A DNA stretch of 64,000 bases from the NCBI RefSeq assembly GCF_024701975.1, contig NZ_JANLNM010000001.1:1922001-1986000 (forward strand). The letters run 5' to 3'. Source of the stretch: Variovorax sp. ZS18.2.2 (GTDB lineage: Bacteria; Pseudomonadota; Gammaproteobacteria; Burkholderiales; Burkholderiaceae_C). Made by a program: the position numbers and the translations under genes. The notes beneath the pieces are model-generated. The model searched no databases. It worked only from the letters and a program-made list of their open reading frames with translations, and was not told where the DNA came from. Positions 35,222-43,818 of the stretch are shown here, one piece after another. Each line of letters starts with the position of its first letter. The first letter of the stretch is position 1.

Positions 35222-36227
35222 TGAGCACGACCTTGCCGATGTGCCCCGCGCGCTCCAGGTAGCGGTGGGCCTGCACCACGTCGTCGAGCGCGAAGGCCCG
35301 GTCGATGCGCACCTGCAGCGTGCCGTCGGCGAGGCCTGCGTCGATGAAGGCCAGTGCGCGGCCGAGCGCAACCTCGTCGCGCGGCAATCCCATCGTGGCC
35401 GCGCCGGTGTGCTCCAGCACCTTGTAGACGTGGAAGCGCCAGCTCTTGCGGAACTGCGCGATCACCGGGTACTTGAATTCCGCGCCACCCGAGAGGCCAT
35501 ACAGCACGTACCAGCCGCGGTGCGCGACCAGGTCGCCGAGCCGTTCGACCTGCGCGCCGCCCACGCCGTCGTACACCAGGTCGACGCCGCGGCCATCGGT
35601 GAGCTTCATCACGCGCTCGACCACGTCTTCATCGTCTGTCACGACCACATGCGTCGCACCCGCCTCGCGCAGCGCATCCCGCTTGGCAGCCGTGCGCGTA
35701 ACCGCGATGGCGACGATGTCCACCGCGCGCGCCATCTGCAGCGCGGCGATACCGGTGCCCGATGAAGCCCCGGTGACGAGCATCGTCTGACCGCGCTTCA
35801 ACTGCGCCATCTCGAACATCGGGAAGTAGCCCGTGAGGTAGGCCATGTAGGCGCCCGCGGCTTGCGCGGCCGACAGGTTGCCGGGATACCGCACCACGTG
35901 CGCCGCCGGCAGAAGGATGTCTTCGCCGTAGGTGGGATACCGGCCTTGGCCCGCACCCGGCAGCACCGCGACCCTGTCCCCTACCTTCAGCCCCTCGACG
36001 CCCGCACCCACCGCCTCGATGACACCGGCAGCCTCGTTGCCCAGCCCGGCCGGCAACGTCGCGTCTTCGACATACAGGTTCTCGCGCCACAGCGCATCGG
36101 CCCGGTTCAGGCCGATGGCCTGCACCGCGATGCGCACTTCGCCAGCGCCGGGTGCCGGCGTCGCGACCTCCTCGACCTTCAGGACCTCGGCGCCGCCGAA
36201 CGTGTGGAAGCGAACCATCTTGCTCAT
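35214..36227 (-). CDS. Zinc-type alcohol dehydrogenase / quinone oxidoreductase
   Basis: 337 residues of the medium-chain dehydrogenase superfamily, quinone-oxidoreductase branch: HTFGGAEVLKVEEVATPAPG at the N-terminus, LGNEAAGVIEAVGAGVEGLKVGDRVAVLPG, and the NADPH fold MLVTGASSGTGIAALQMARA. The zinc-binding cysteines and histidines of true alcohol dehydrogenases are absent. Likely reduces quinones or enones with NADPH. A LysR gene diverges from it 117 bases away and probably controls it. Confidence 0.9.
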   Translation of the reverse strand: MSKMVRFHTFGGAEVLKVEEVATPAPGAGEVRIAVQAIGLNRADALWRENLYVEDATLPAGLGNEAAGVIEAVGAGVEGLKVGDRVAVLPGAGQGRYPTYGEDILLPAAHVVRYPGNLSAAQAAGAYMAYLTGYFPMFEMAQLKRGQTMLVTGASSGTGIAALQMARAVDIVAIAVTRTAAKRDALREAGATHVVVTDDEDVVERVMKLTDGRGVDLVYDGVGGAQVERLGDLVAHRGWYVLYGLSGGAEFKYPVIAQFRKSWRFHVYKVLEHTGAATMGLPRDEVALGRALAFIDAGLADGTLQVRIDRAFALDDVVQAHRYLERAGHIGKVVLTV

Positions 36228-36291
36228 GAAAAACTCCTTCTTCTTGAATGACCGATGGCATCAATCTAGAGGCCGCAGGACAATCAAAGAA

Positions 36292-36328
36292 ATCGATTCG
36301 CCGGATATTCGCTATGCGCGCAATCGAT
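36292..36328. promoter_or_regulatory. Candidate LysR operator pair
   Basis: Two identical ATCGAT sites (36292-36297 and 36323-36328) 31 bases apart, about three helical turns, in the divergent gap between lysR and the oxidoreductase gene; an ATATTCGCTAT motif lies between them. Position fits a LysR tetramer site. Confidence 0.4.
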
Positions 36329-36344
36329 AACGCCAGGACCACCG

Positions 36345-37247
36345 ATGAAACCCGTCGAACTCAACCGCATCGACCTGAACCTGCTCACCGTGCTGGCCGC
36401 GCTCATGCGCGAGCGCCACGTCAGCCGCGCCGCGGAGCGGCTGAACCTCGGCCAGCCCGCGGTGAGCCATGCGCTCGCACGGCTGCGCGAACTCACCGGC
36501 GATCCGCTGCTGGTGCGCCAGGGCCGCACGATGGAGCCGACCGAGCGCGCGCTGGCATTGATGCAGGGCCTCGCCCCCGCACTCGAACAGATCGAGGCCA
36601 CCTTCCGCGCGCAAGCCGACTTCGAACCGGCCCGCGCCGCGCCGGTGTTCCGCATCGGCCTGACCGACGACCTGCAGATCGCGATGCTGCCGCGGCTGCT
36701 GCGCGCCTTGAGCGCCGAAGTGCCCCGCGCCAAGCTGGTGACGCTCACGGTCTGCTACCGCAACGCCATGAGCTACCTGGAGCAGGGAGAGGTCAGCGCG
36801 GTGATGTCTTTCCTGAAGGACCTGCCCGCCGACGCCAAGGTGCGCAAGGTCCGCACGGTGCGCTTCGCCATGCTGCGCGCCGATGCCGTGCCCGGAAAAC
36901 TCTCGCTCGACGACTACTGTCGCCGCCGCCACGTGCTCGTGACCTACGCGGGCGACCTGTGCGGCACCGTCGACGAAACGCTCGGCGAAATGGGACGCCA
37001 GCGCGACGTGGCTTTTTCGGTACCGCAGTTCGGCAGCCTGCCCGCCGTGCTGGCCGGCACCGACCTGCTGGCCACGGTGCCCGAGCACGTGGCGCTGGCG
37101 CTGTCGGCGCAAGGCGGCCTTCGCCATGAGGCCCTGCCGTTCGAAAGCCCCGACTACCAGATCAAGCTGGCCTGGCGCGCGGTGACGGACAAGGACTCGG
37201 CGGAGACGTGGCTGCGCAAGGCGATGCTGCGGGCCTTCAACGACTAG
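36345..37247 (+). CDS. LysR family transcriptional regulator
   Basis: 300 residues. Winged helix-turn-helix at the N-terminus (LNLLTVLAALMRERHVSRAAERLNLGQPAVSHALARLRELTGDPLLVR) and a periplasmic-binding-protein-like effector domain (PVFRIGLTDDLQIAMLPRLL onwards). Most like the NodD/NahR-type subgroup. It is divergent from the quinone oxidoreductase gene and is the obvious regulator of it; the inducer is unknown. Confidence 0.92.
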   Translation: MKPVELNRIDLNLLTVLAALMRERHVSRAAERLNLGQPAVSHALARLRELTGDPLLVRQGRTMEPTERALALMQGLAPALEQIEATFRAQADFEPARAAPVFRIGLTDDLQIAMLPRLLRALSAEVPRAKLVTLTVCYRNAMSYLEQGEVSAVMSFLKDLPADAKVRKVRTVRFAMLRADAVPGKLSLDDYCRRRHVLVTYAGDLCGTVDETLGEMGRQRDVAFSVPQFGSLPAVLAGTDLLATVPEHVALALSAQGGLRHEALPFESPDYQIKLAWRAVTDKDSAETWLRKAMLRAFND

Positions 37248-37286
37248 GATCGCAACCCTTCCCTTAACTCTCCCGGAGGACACCGC

Positions 37287-38162
37287 ATGCCGAGCACCGA
37301 GACAAACTTCGAGCTGACCGCCAACGACGGCTACACGGTGGAAGCCCACCGATGGCAAGGCGCCGCACCGCGCGCCATCGTCCAGCTGGCGCACGGCATG
37401 GGCGAGCATTCGCTGCGTTACCGCCCGCTCGCGGAGGCACTCACGCATGCCGGCTACGTCGTCTACGCAAACGAGCACCGCGGCCATGGCAAGCGCGCCT
37501 CTGAACGCGGCGAGCTCGGCGAATTCGGTCCACGCGGATTCGCCGGCCTCGTGGACGACATGGCGCTGCTGAGCCGGCATGCGCGCGCCGCGCACCCCGG
37601 CCTGCCATTGCTACTCGTCGGCCACAGCATGGGCTCCTTCGCCACGCAGTACTACCTGGTGCGGCACAGCGAGCTGCTGTCCGGCGCGGTGCTCTCGGGC
37701 ACCGCGGCCCTCGACCTGCTGGGCGCCGCGTTGCAGAGCGGATTCCGCCTCGAAGACATGAACGCCGCGCTGCCCGATGTGCGCACCCCGTTCGACTGGC
37801 TCAGCCGCGACCCGGCGCAGGTCGACAAGTACATCGCCGATCCGTTGTGCGGGTTCACGGTCTCGACCGAGGGCCTGGGTTCCATGTTCGCGGACCTCGC
37901 TGAACTCACGCCCACCGCGATGCAATCGCGCATCCGGCCCGAGCTGCCTCTGTACCTCTTCATCGGCGACGAGGACCCGGTCAGCAACAAGGCCGAATGG
38001 TTCTACCCGCTGGTGCAGCGTTACCGGGAGGCGGGCCTGCGCGATGTGTCGTGCCATGTGTTCGGCGGCGCGCGCCACGAGACGCTGAACGAGACCAACC
38101 GCGATGAAGTCGTGGCCGTGCTGCTGGCGTGGATTGCGCGCGTCGTGTCATCCACTCGCTGA
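37287..38162 (+). CDS. Alpha/beta hydrolase, monoacylglycerol-lipase-like (lysophospholipase family)
   Basis: 291 residues. HG oxyanion segment LAHGMGEHSLRYRPLAEAL, the nucleophile elbow LLLVGHSMGSFATQYYL, the acid in FIGDEDPVSNKA and the catalytic His in FGGARHETLNE are in the order of hydrolase_4 family enzymes. VVYANEHRGHGKRA is also typical. A ribosome site CGGAGG precedes the ATG. It is followed 10 bases later by a ModA-like gene and preceded closely by lysR, so the three may be co-transcribed. Lipid ester substrate is inferred. Confidence 0.9.
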   Translation: MPSTETNFELTANDGYTVEAHRWQGAAPRAIVQLAHGMGEHSLRYRPLAEALTHAGYVVYANEHRGHGKRASERGELGEFGPRGFAGLVDDMALLSRHARAAHPGLPLLLVGHSMGSFATQYYLVRHSELLSGAVLSGTAALDLLGAALQSGFRLEDMNAALPDVRTPFDWLSRDPAQVDKYIADPLCGFTVSTEGLGSMFADLAELTPTAMQSRIRPELPLYLFIGDEDPVSNKAEWFYPLVQRYREAGLRDVSCHVFGGARHETLNETNRDEVVAVLLAWIARVVSSTR

Positions 38163-38172
38163 ATCGAAAAAA

Positions 38173-38934
38173 ATGCGAAACCTCCGAACGATCATCGCCT
38201 CCACCCTCGCCCTCCTGGCTTTGTGCAGCAGCGTGTCGGCGGCAGAACTCAAGGTGCTGACCGCCGGCGCATTCAAGCCGGTGGTCGCGGCCTTGGCGCC
38301 GGCCTTCGAGCAACGCACGGGCCATCGGCTGGTCATCGACAACGACACCGCCGGCGCGCTGCAGCGCCGCATCGGCGATGGCGAGGCTTTCGACGTGGTG
38401 GTGCTGACGCCGGCCGCGCTCGATCAGTTGGCCAAGGCCGGCAAGGTGGATGCCGCCACGTCGGCGCGGCTGGCACGCGTCGGCATCGGTGTCGCGGTCA
38501 AAGAGGGCGCGCCGGCACCCGACATCGGCAGCGTGGCTGCGTTCCGGCAGGCATTGCTGGCCGCGCGCGCCGTGGCCTACATCGATCCGGCGGCGGGCGG
38601 CTCCAGCGGCGTGTACCTCTCGCAGTTGTTCGCCACGATGGGCATCGCGCCGCAGATCCAGGCCAAGGCGGTGCTGGTGCCCGGCGGGCTGGTGGCGCAG
38701 CGCGTGGTCGACGGCAGGGCCGACATCGCCATCCACCAGATCAGCGAGATCCTCGCGGTGCCGGGTGCCGCCCTGGTCGGCCCGATCCCCGCCGAGATCC
38801 AGAACTACACGGTGTATGCCGGCGCCGTGGCCGTCGCGGCACGCGACCCGGCGGCGGCACGGGCCTTTCTCGCGCTGCTCGGCAGCCCCGAGGCGCGCGA
38901 AGTGCTCAGGCAAAAGGGCATGGAAGGGCCTTGA
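38173..38934 (+). CDS. ModA-like periplasmic substrate-binding protein
   Basis: 253 residues. Signal peptide (STLALLALCSSVSAAE), then a type II periplasmic binding fold like molybdate-binding ModA: LKVLTAGAFKPVVAALAPAFEQ, FDVVVLTPAALDQLAKAGKV, YIDPAAGGSSGVYLSQLF. No modB or modC follows, so it is an orphan. The oxyanion-binding residues of ModA cannot be assigned confidently; other anions or organic acids are possible. Weak ribosome site. The convergent GFA gene begins its 3' end 35 bases further on. Confidence 0.8.
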   Translation: MRNLRTIIASTLALLALCSSVSAAELKVLTAGAFKPVVAALAPAFEQRTGHRLVIDNDTAGALQRRIGDGEAFDVVVLTPAALDQLAKAGKVDAATSARLARVGIGVAVKEGAPAPDIGSVAAFRQALLAARAVAYIDPAAGGSSGVYLSQLFATMGIAPQIQAKAVLVPGGLVAQRVVDGRADIAIHQISEILAVPGAALVGPIPAEIQNYTVYAGAVAVAARDPAAARAFLALLGSPEAREVLRQKGMEGP

Positions 38935-38969
38935 CCCGAGGCCGCTGACGGCGGGCTGCTTCGGTCAGT

Positions 38970-39317
38970 TCATCGCGACCGGCCATCGAAGTGCGTGACC
39001 GGCACGGCCTGCAGGTCGATGCCTTCGATGCAGCGCACGTTGATGGCCGCCATCGGCTCGCCCTTCGGATTGGTTGCCTCGCTGTACGGCTGGATGCCGC
39101 AGTTCGGGCAGAAGCGATGCCTGATCGCGTGCTTGTTGAACAGGTAGGTCTTTGCGTTCTCTTCGGGCGTGAGCAGGTGCATCGCGTCGCGCGGCACGAA
39201 CCACAGCAGCGACCCTCTGCGCTGGCACATGGAGCAGTTGCAAGCCATGGCCGAGGCGATCTCGCCCTCGGCCTCGAACTTCACGCGGCCGCAGTGGCAG
39301 CTTCCTTCGTACTTCAT
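38970..39317 (-). CDS. GFA family (glutathione-dependent formaldehyde-activating enzyme-like) protein
   Basis: 115 residues with the zinc-binding cysteines of the GFA/CENP-V fold: GSCHCGRVKF, ACNCSMCQRRGS and RFCPNCGIQPYSE. Members bind zinc and sometimes glutathione; enzymatic function is mostly unproven. ATG 39317 has AGGAG 10 bases upstream; a longer frame has no site. Confidence 0.92.
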   Translation of the reverse strand: MKYEGSCHCGRVKFEAEGEIASAMACNCSMCQRRGSLLWFVPRDAMHLLTPEENAKTYLFNKHAIRHRFCPNCGIQPYSEATNPKGEPMAAINVRCIEGIDLQAVPVTHFDGRSR

Positions 39318-39406
39318 CGTGTGTGTCTCCTGCAGGATAGGGGCGCCAAGGATGGCAGCCGGCCGAACGCATGGCAAGCGCGCGCGGCCACGCTACGGCC
39401 CCGTCC

Positions 39407-39640
39407 TCACTTCGCCTTTGATTCCTCGCGCGCGCGCCGCGCCGCATTGAGCTCCGACATCGAGATATGAAGCTCCTCCATCGTCTGCGCAAGCAGATCG
39501 ACCAGCGCCGAGCGTTGCCGCTGGCGCGCGATCTCGGCGCGCCGCGCCCGCTGCGCCTGGCGCTCTGTGGCATGGATGGCGCGGACCACCGGCGCTTCGT
39601 GGTCGTCGATCGACGGGCCGGGTCGGGCGTTGGCAGGCAT
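39407..39640 (-). CDS. Small helical hypothetical protein at end of TPS-TonB operon
   Basis: 77 residues, not recognised. Highly charged and alpha-helical (TERQAQRARRAEIARQRQRS, AQTMEELHISMSELNAARRA), with heptad spacing suggestive of a coiled coil. No signal peptide. It lies 26 bases behind the YbjN-like gene and is the last of the nine-gene run that starts with tpsB. The ribosome site is weak, so the start is uncertain. Confidence 0.6.
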   Translation of the reverse strand: MPANARPGPSIDDHEAPVVRAIHATERQAQRARRAEIARQRQRSALVDLLAQTMEELHISMSELNAARRAREESKAK

Positions 39641-39666
39641 CGCGATTCGACGCGTTCCCGCCACGC

Positions 39667-40209
39667 TCAGGCAGCGGCGGGAACACCCCGCGCGGCTTCT
39701 CCAACGGCCCCGCCGTTCGCCGCATCGCCGCGGGTTTCCGCGGCCGGACCGTAGTTGCGCAGGTGCAGGAAGAACTCGCCCATCATCTGCATCCACAGCC
39801 GCATCGCAAACGCGAGGTACGCGGGACTCACGCCGCCGGCGACCACCACGTCCATCTCCAGCACCACGAGGTCGCCGTGCTGCGCCACGCGCGCGAAGCG
39901 CTTGGTGCGGTGCCACGAGGCCAGCACGGCCTCGGGCAGCGTGCCGCCCTGCACATGCAGCGGACAGCTCAGCGTGAAGTCGGTGTACTGCGTGGTCGTG
40001 ACCGGGTTGCCCCACAGCACCTGGAAGCCGACGCCGTGGCTCGCGCTGTGCAGGCGCACCACGCCGTTCTGCTCGATGGTGGTCACGGCGGCGCCCGCGG
40101 CCTTGATGGCGTCGGACACCTGCTCGGGCGTGACGGCGTCCAGCAGTTCGAGGTGCTGCGCCGCTGCGGCGGCGTCGTTGGCTTCGGTGTTGGTCGTTGT
40201 GTTGTTCAT
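39667..40209 (-). CDS. YbjN-like (type III secretion chaperone fold) protein
   Basis: 180 residues. The central domain (VTPEQVSDAIKAAGAAVTTIEQNGVVRLHSA; FQVLWGNPVTTTQYTDFTLSCPL; VLEMDVVVAGGVSPAYLAFAMRLW) fits the YbjN family, whose fold resembles secretion chaperones. The N-terminus is Asn/Thr/Ala-rich and the tail Ala/Gly-rich. No signal peptide, so cytoplasmic. AGGGG precedes the ATG by 8 bases. Being in the run of genes behind the TPS transporter, it may assist an exported protein; that is inference. Confidence 0.75.
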   Translation of the reverse strand: MNNTTTNTEANDAAAAAQHLELLDAVTPEQVSDAIKAAGAAVTTIEQNGVVRLHSASHGVGFQVLWGNPVTTTQYTDFTLSCPLHVQGGTLPEAVLASWHRTKRFARVAQHGDLVVLEMDVVVAGGVSPAYLAFAMRLWMQMMGEFFLHLRNYGPAAETRGDAANGGAVGEAARGVPAAA

Positions 40210-40245
40210 GTGTCTGCCCCTGTTGAGAAATTGTTCGGTTCGCGT

Positions 40246-41187
40246 TCAGTTCGTCTTCTTGAGCGCCGCGTCCAGCGCGGCGCCGTCGATGCTCAATTGA
40301 GTCGCCGGCGCGAGCTGCGCGAGATAGGCCTGCACGAGCTGCTGCTGCCGTTGCTGGCGCAGTGCGAGCTGCAACTGCGGCTTCATCTCGTCGAGCGTGG
40401 CGGTGCGCGCGGGCTGCGTGTCGAGCAGCTTCACGACGTGGAAGCCGGCCTGTGCCTGCACCGGCTCGCTCACCTGGCCGGGCTTCAGCGTGGCCACCGT
40501 GTCGCGCAGCTCGGGGAGCATGCGGGCCAGCGGCAGGGCCTCCACTTCGCCGCCGCGCTCGGCCGTGCGCTTGTCTTGCGAACTGGCGCGCGCCACGGCA
40601 GCGAAGTCGCCGGTGCGCGCCTGGCGGGCGAGCCTGCCCGCCTCTTCCCGCACCTTGCCGATGGCGGCTGCATCGCGGTCGGGCGTGGCCAGGAAGATCT
40701 GCGCCACACGGTAGCCGGCGGGCAGGTTGAAGTTGGCCTTGCCCTGTTCGTAGGCGGCCTTCACTTCCGCATCCGACGGATAGCCGGCCGGCACCTGGCT
40801 CACCGATTCGAGGTAGCTCGCAGCCACCACGCGCAGGGCGGCCTCGCGCACGGCCGCGTCGACCTTCGCCTTCACCTCGGGCCGGTCGGCCCAGCCCTTG
40901 CCGCGTGCATCGCGCAGCAGCGCTTCGCTCAACAGCCGCTGGCGCAGCCACCCGTCCAGGCTCGCACGGTCAGCCTTGACGGCCGCGCGCTCCGCCTCGG
41001 GCAGCGCCTGCAGCAGTTTCTCGACCTCGTCCTGGCCCACCGTGACCTCGCCCATGCGCGCCACCACGGCGTTGCCGGGTGCGGGCGCCTGCGCGGCGGC
41101 CACGCCGACCGACGAGACCAGCAGCACGCCGCAGGCGGCGCGCAGCCGTTGCGCGAGTGCCGCGTATTTCATGTGGTGTTTCGTCAT
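40246..41187 (-). CDS. PpiC-type peptidyl-prolyl cis-trans isomerase (SurA/PrsA-like)
   Basis: 313 residues. Signal peptide (LRAACGVLLVSSVGVAAAQA), an N-terminal helical chaperone domain (DEVEKLLQALPEAERAAVK; LDGWLRQRLLSEALLRDARGK), then a parvulin domain (YRVAQIFLATPD; ARASSQDKRTAERGGEVEAL; GQVSEPVQAQAGFHVVKLLD). It acts in the periplasm on unfolded outer-membrane or secreted proteins. The ATG at 41187 overlaps the previous gene as ATGA. Placed with porin, TonB and TpsB genes, it is a plausible dedicated chaperone for the exoprotein or barrel proteins. P. aeruginosa has an equivalent gene (PA0699) in its TPS locus, as I recall. Confidence 0.9.
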   Translation of the reverse strand: MTKHHMKYAALAQRLRAACGVLLVSSVGVAAAQAPAPGNAVVARMGEVTVGQDEVEKLLQALPEAERAAVKADRASLDGWLRQRLLSEALLRDARGKGWADRPEVKAKVDAAVREAALRVVAASYLESVSQVPAGYPSDAEVKAAYEQGKANFNLPAGYRVAQIFLATPDRDAAAIGKVREEAGRLARQARTGDFAAVARASSQDKRTAERGGEVEALPLARMLPELRDTVATLKPGQVSEPVQAQAGFHVVKLLDTQPARTATLDEMKPQLQLALRQQRQQQLVQAYLAQLAPATQLSIDGAALDAALKKTN

Positions 41188-41954
41188 TGCTTCTGCTCTC
41201 CTGATGCGGGTGCGGCAGGTGTGGCGGGTGCTGCATCCGCCGGTTTCGCCGGCGCCGGTGCATTCACCGCGCGCGCGTCGAACTTGCCTTCGTACAGCTT
41301 GTCGCCGTACTGCTGCGCGATCTGCTCGAACTTGACGCGGCTCTGCGCGGCAAACGGCTGGCGCGAGGCCAGCACGCTGCCCAGGTCCACCGTTTCGTAG
41401 GCGCGCAGGATCTCCTGCCCCACGGCGTAGAGCTGCGCGTTCTTGGCCTCGCACTGGGTCAGCGCGGTGCGCTGCGTGGTCGCCTCGGTGGCGAGCCGCT
41501 GGCGCTCGGCCTCTGCGATGCGCGCCATCTTCAGCAGGTCGTCGTAGGCGCCGCGGAACTGCGCGACCTGCGCCGTCGCCTTCTCGCTCGTGGCCTGGGC
41601 TTGCTGGCGCAATTGCTCGCCGCCCGCGCTGGCCTGCGCCCGCGCATGGCGTTCGGCGGCGAGTTGTTGCTGGCTCTGCGCCAGCTCCTTCTTGAGCGCA
41701 TCGAGTTCGGACTTGCCGGCCGGCGCTGCGCCCGCCGGTGCGGCAGGTGCGCCCGCAGGCTGCCCCGCCTTCAGCGCAGCCAGTTCGTTCTGCGCCTGCT
41801 GCAGCTGCGTGGTGGTGATGCGCAACTGCGCGCGCAGCCGCTCTTCCATGCTCTGGCCCTGTTGCGGCGGCTGCTGGGCATGGGACACGCCGGCCGTGGC
41901 GGCCAGCGTGGCCAGTGAGACCAGCATCAGCGCCGGAAGTATTTTTCTGGACAC
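41184..41954 (-). CDS. Periplasmic coiled-coil protein, probable GTG start
   Basis: 256 residues with a signal peptide (LPALMLVSLATLAATAGVSHAQ) and long coiled coils (RAQLRITTTQLQQAQNELAALK; LDALKKELAQSQQQLAAERHAR; FRGAYDDLLKMARIAEAERQR) interrupted by an Ala/Pro linker. The C-terminal part KFEQIAQQYGDKLYEGKFDAR is conserved-looking; the tail is Ala/Pro-rich. Not a named family to me. GTG 41954 is preferred because GGGAG lies six bases upstream, directly behind the porin stop; an ATG at 41978 would start inside the porin gene. It overlaps ppiC as ATGA. Confidence 0.75.
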   Translation of the reverse strand: MSRKILPALMLVSLATLAATAGVSHAQQPPQQGQSMEERLRAQLRITTTQLQQAQNELAALKAGQPAGAPAAPAGAAPAGKSELDALKKELAQSQQQLAAERHARAQASAGGEQLRQQAQATSEKATAQVAQFRGAYDDLLKMARIAEAERQRLATEATTQRTALTQCEAKNAQLYAVGQEILRAYETVDLGSVLASRQPFAAQSRVKFEQIAQQYGDKLYEGKFDARAVNAPAPAKPADAAPATPAAPASGEQKQ

Positions 41955-41964
41955 GGCGGCTCCC

Positions 41965-43818
41965 TTAGAAACGCGCATTGAATTCGAGCTGCAGGGTGTC
42001 GATCGACAGCGGCGGTCCGAAGACCTCGCGGGTCGAGAGCCAGCGGCCGGTGAACCACATGTTCTTGTCGATCGCGTACGAGCCGCCCAGGAAGTAGCCG
42101 CGCGCATTGGTGCCGCCGCCATGGAAGGTCGAGTCGTTGTAGCCGTCCGGCAGCGCATCGGGCTCGATGCGCTTGTAGCCCGCCAGCACGTTCCAGTCGC
42201 CGCGTGCCGCCGGTGCCGGCTTGCCGTAGGTGGCCTGCAGCATGTAGGCATTGCCGCCGCTCTTGAAGTCGGCCTGGCTGGTACCGCCGGTGGGGCCGAA
42301 GTTGTTCAGGATGGTGCTGCGGGTGCCTGCGCGCCGCCAGATGTCGTTCGCGTCGTAGGCGGTGTTGCGCACGAAGTTCGCGTCCAGGCGCAGGTTGTTG
42401 CCGGCCACCTGCGTGTCCCAGCGCAGGTTCAGGTCGATCAGGCGGAACTGCGAGGCCAGGCCCACGTACTGCGGCTGCGGCGTGCCGGCCGGATTGAGCG
42501 GATCGAGCGAGATGTCGCGCAGCAGCATGAGCGTGTTGCCCTTCTGCATGAAGGCCGGGCGCGACCAGTCGGTGCTGCAGCCGTCGGCGCCGGCATACAG
42601 CGCACAGGGCTGCGACACCTGGCCGCTGATGTTGCGGAAGTTGTAGTACGCGAGCGCGCCCCGCAGGCGGTTGTCCTCGTCGATCTTCCAGTCGGCGCCC
42701 ACCTGCGCGCCGAACAGCCATTTGTTCTCGCTCTTGGCCTTGAACTCGGCCTGGGTGCGGTTGGGCGCGTTGTCCGAGGAGTATTCGAGCGGAATCAAGC
42801 CGAGCGTGCCGAACAGCGTGAGGTCGCGATTGGAGGCGAGCTTCTTCTCGAACTGCGCGGCGATGCCGTCGAAGTTCAGGTCGTTCGAAAACAGCACGTC
42901 GGTCGACATGAAGGGGTTGCCGAAGCGGCCCGCCGTCACGGTGAGCCAGTCGACCGGCTTGTGCGAGATCCACATCTGGTCGAGCCACACGCTCTTCTTG
43001 CTGAGGCCCCCGCCCAGCGTCTGCGTGGTCGAAACCGGGCTCTCGTCGCTGCCCGAGGCCAGGCGCACGCCGGCCTTGGTGTCCTCTGAGAGGTCGGCGA
43101 ACACGCCCAGCCGCGCACGGGCGCGGAACACGTTGCGGCGGCTCTTGAGCGTGTTGAGGATCGACGGCAGCGCGAGGTTGGTGTTCGGGTTGACGTCGTA
43201 GCCGGTGCCCTTGTTGAGCTCGGCCCAGTTGATCTCGATGTTGCTGTTGTTGCTCGCATAGCTGCGCGATTCGTTGCGCACGCGCACGTCGCCTTCCACG
43301 CGGATGCGCTTGCTCCACTCGGGCGTTTCGTTGGGCGCGGCCCAGCCTTCGGTCTGGGCCTGGGCCATGACCTGGGCCTTGATCTCGTCGCGGATCTGGT
43401 CGCGCACGGTCTGCGAGATGTAGGGCACGCGCACGTCGCCCGCCTCCAGCCGCACGCCACCAGCCGCGCTGGCCGACGCCGCGGTGGCCGAGGCGGCCAG
43501 GCGCTGCTGCGTCTGCTGCGCCGCAAGGGCCTCGGTCTGGGCCTGCGCGAGCAGTGCCTCGCCCACGTCCTTGGCGAGCGTGCCGCTCTGGATCAGGCCG
43601 CGGATCAGCTTGACCATGGCGGTCTCGCCGGACGCGGGCGCGGCCTGGGCTGCGGCGTTGCCGGCCGCGAAGGCGAACACGGAGGCCACGGCCGCCGCGA
43701 GCGCGCATTGACGCAGGGTCGGCATGGCGCCCCGGCGCTGGATGTTTTGGAGATGGTTCATCGCTTCGTTCACAGGATTGAATGGAACAGGCAGGGCTTC
43801 GGCACGGGTGGTGGTCAT
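41965..43818 (-). CDS. Putative outer-membrane porin (Porin_5 type)
   Basis: 617 residues from ATG 43818. The signal peptide (LRQCALAAAVASVFAFAAGNAAAQ) begins about 40 residues in, so ATG 43761 or 43725 may be the real start; 43818 is kept because it overlaps tonB as ATGA and has AAGGGG upstream. After an Ala/Gln-rich helical segment comes a barrel: RVEGDVRVRNESRSY, LGVFADLSEDTKAGVRLASG, WISHKPVDWLTVTAGRF and the terminal strand LQLEFNARF ending in Phe. This matches the putative porin (PF16930-like) family. It could import a nutrient or help surface display. Cargo unknown. Confidence 0.85.
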   Translation of the reverse strand: MTTTRAEALPVPFNPVNEAMNHLQNIQRRGAMPTLRQCALAAAVASVFAFAAGNAAAQAAPASGETAMVKLIRGLIQSGTLAKDVGEALLAQAQTEALAAQQTQQRLAASATAASASAAGGVRLEAGDVRVPYISQTVRDQIRDEIKAQVMAQAQTEGWAAPNETPEWSKRIRVEGDVRVRNESRSYASNNSNIEINWAELNKGTGYDVNPNTNLALPSILNTLKSRRNVFRARARLGVFADLSEDTKAGVRLASGSDESPVSTTQTLGGGLSKKSVWLDQMWISHKPVDWLTVTAGRFGNPFMSTDVLFSNDLNFDGIAAQFEKKLASNRDLTLFGTLGLIPLEYSSDNAPNRTQAEFKAKSENKWLFGAQVGADWKIDEDNRLRGALAYYNFRNISGQVSQPCALYAGADGCSTDWSRPAFMQKGNTLMLLRDISLDPLNPAGTPQPQYVGLASQFRLIDLNLRWDTQVAGNNLRLDANFVRNTAYDANDIWRRAGTRSTILNNFGPTGGTSQADFKSGGNAYMLQATYGKPAPAARGDWNVLAGYKRIEPDALPDGYNDSTFHGGGTNARGYFLGGSYAIDKNMWFTGRWLSTREVFGPPLSIDTLQLEFNARF

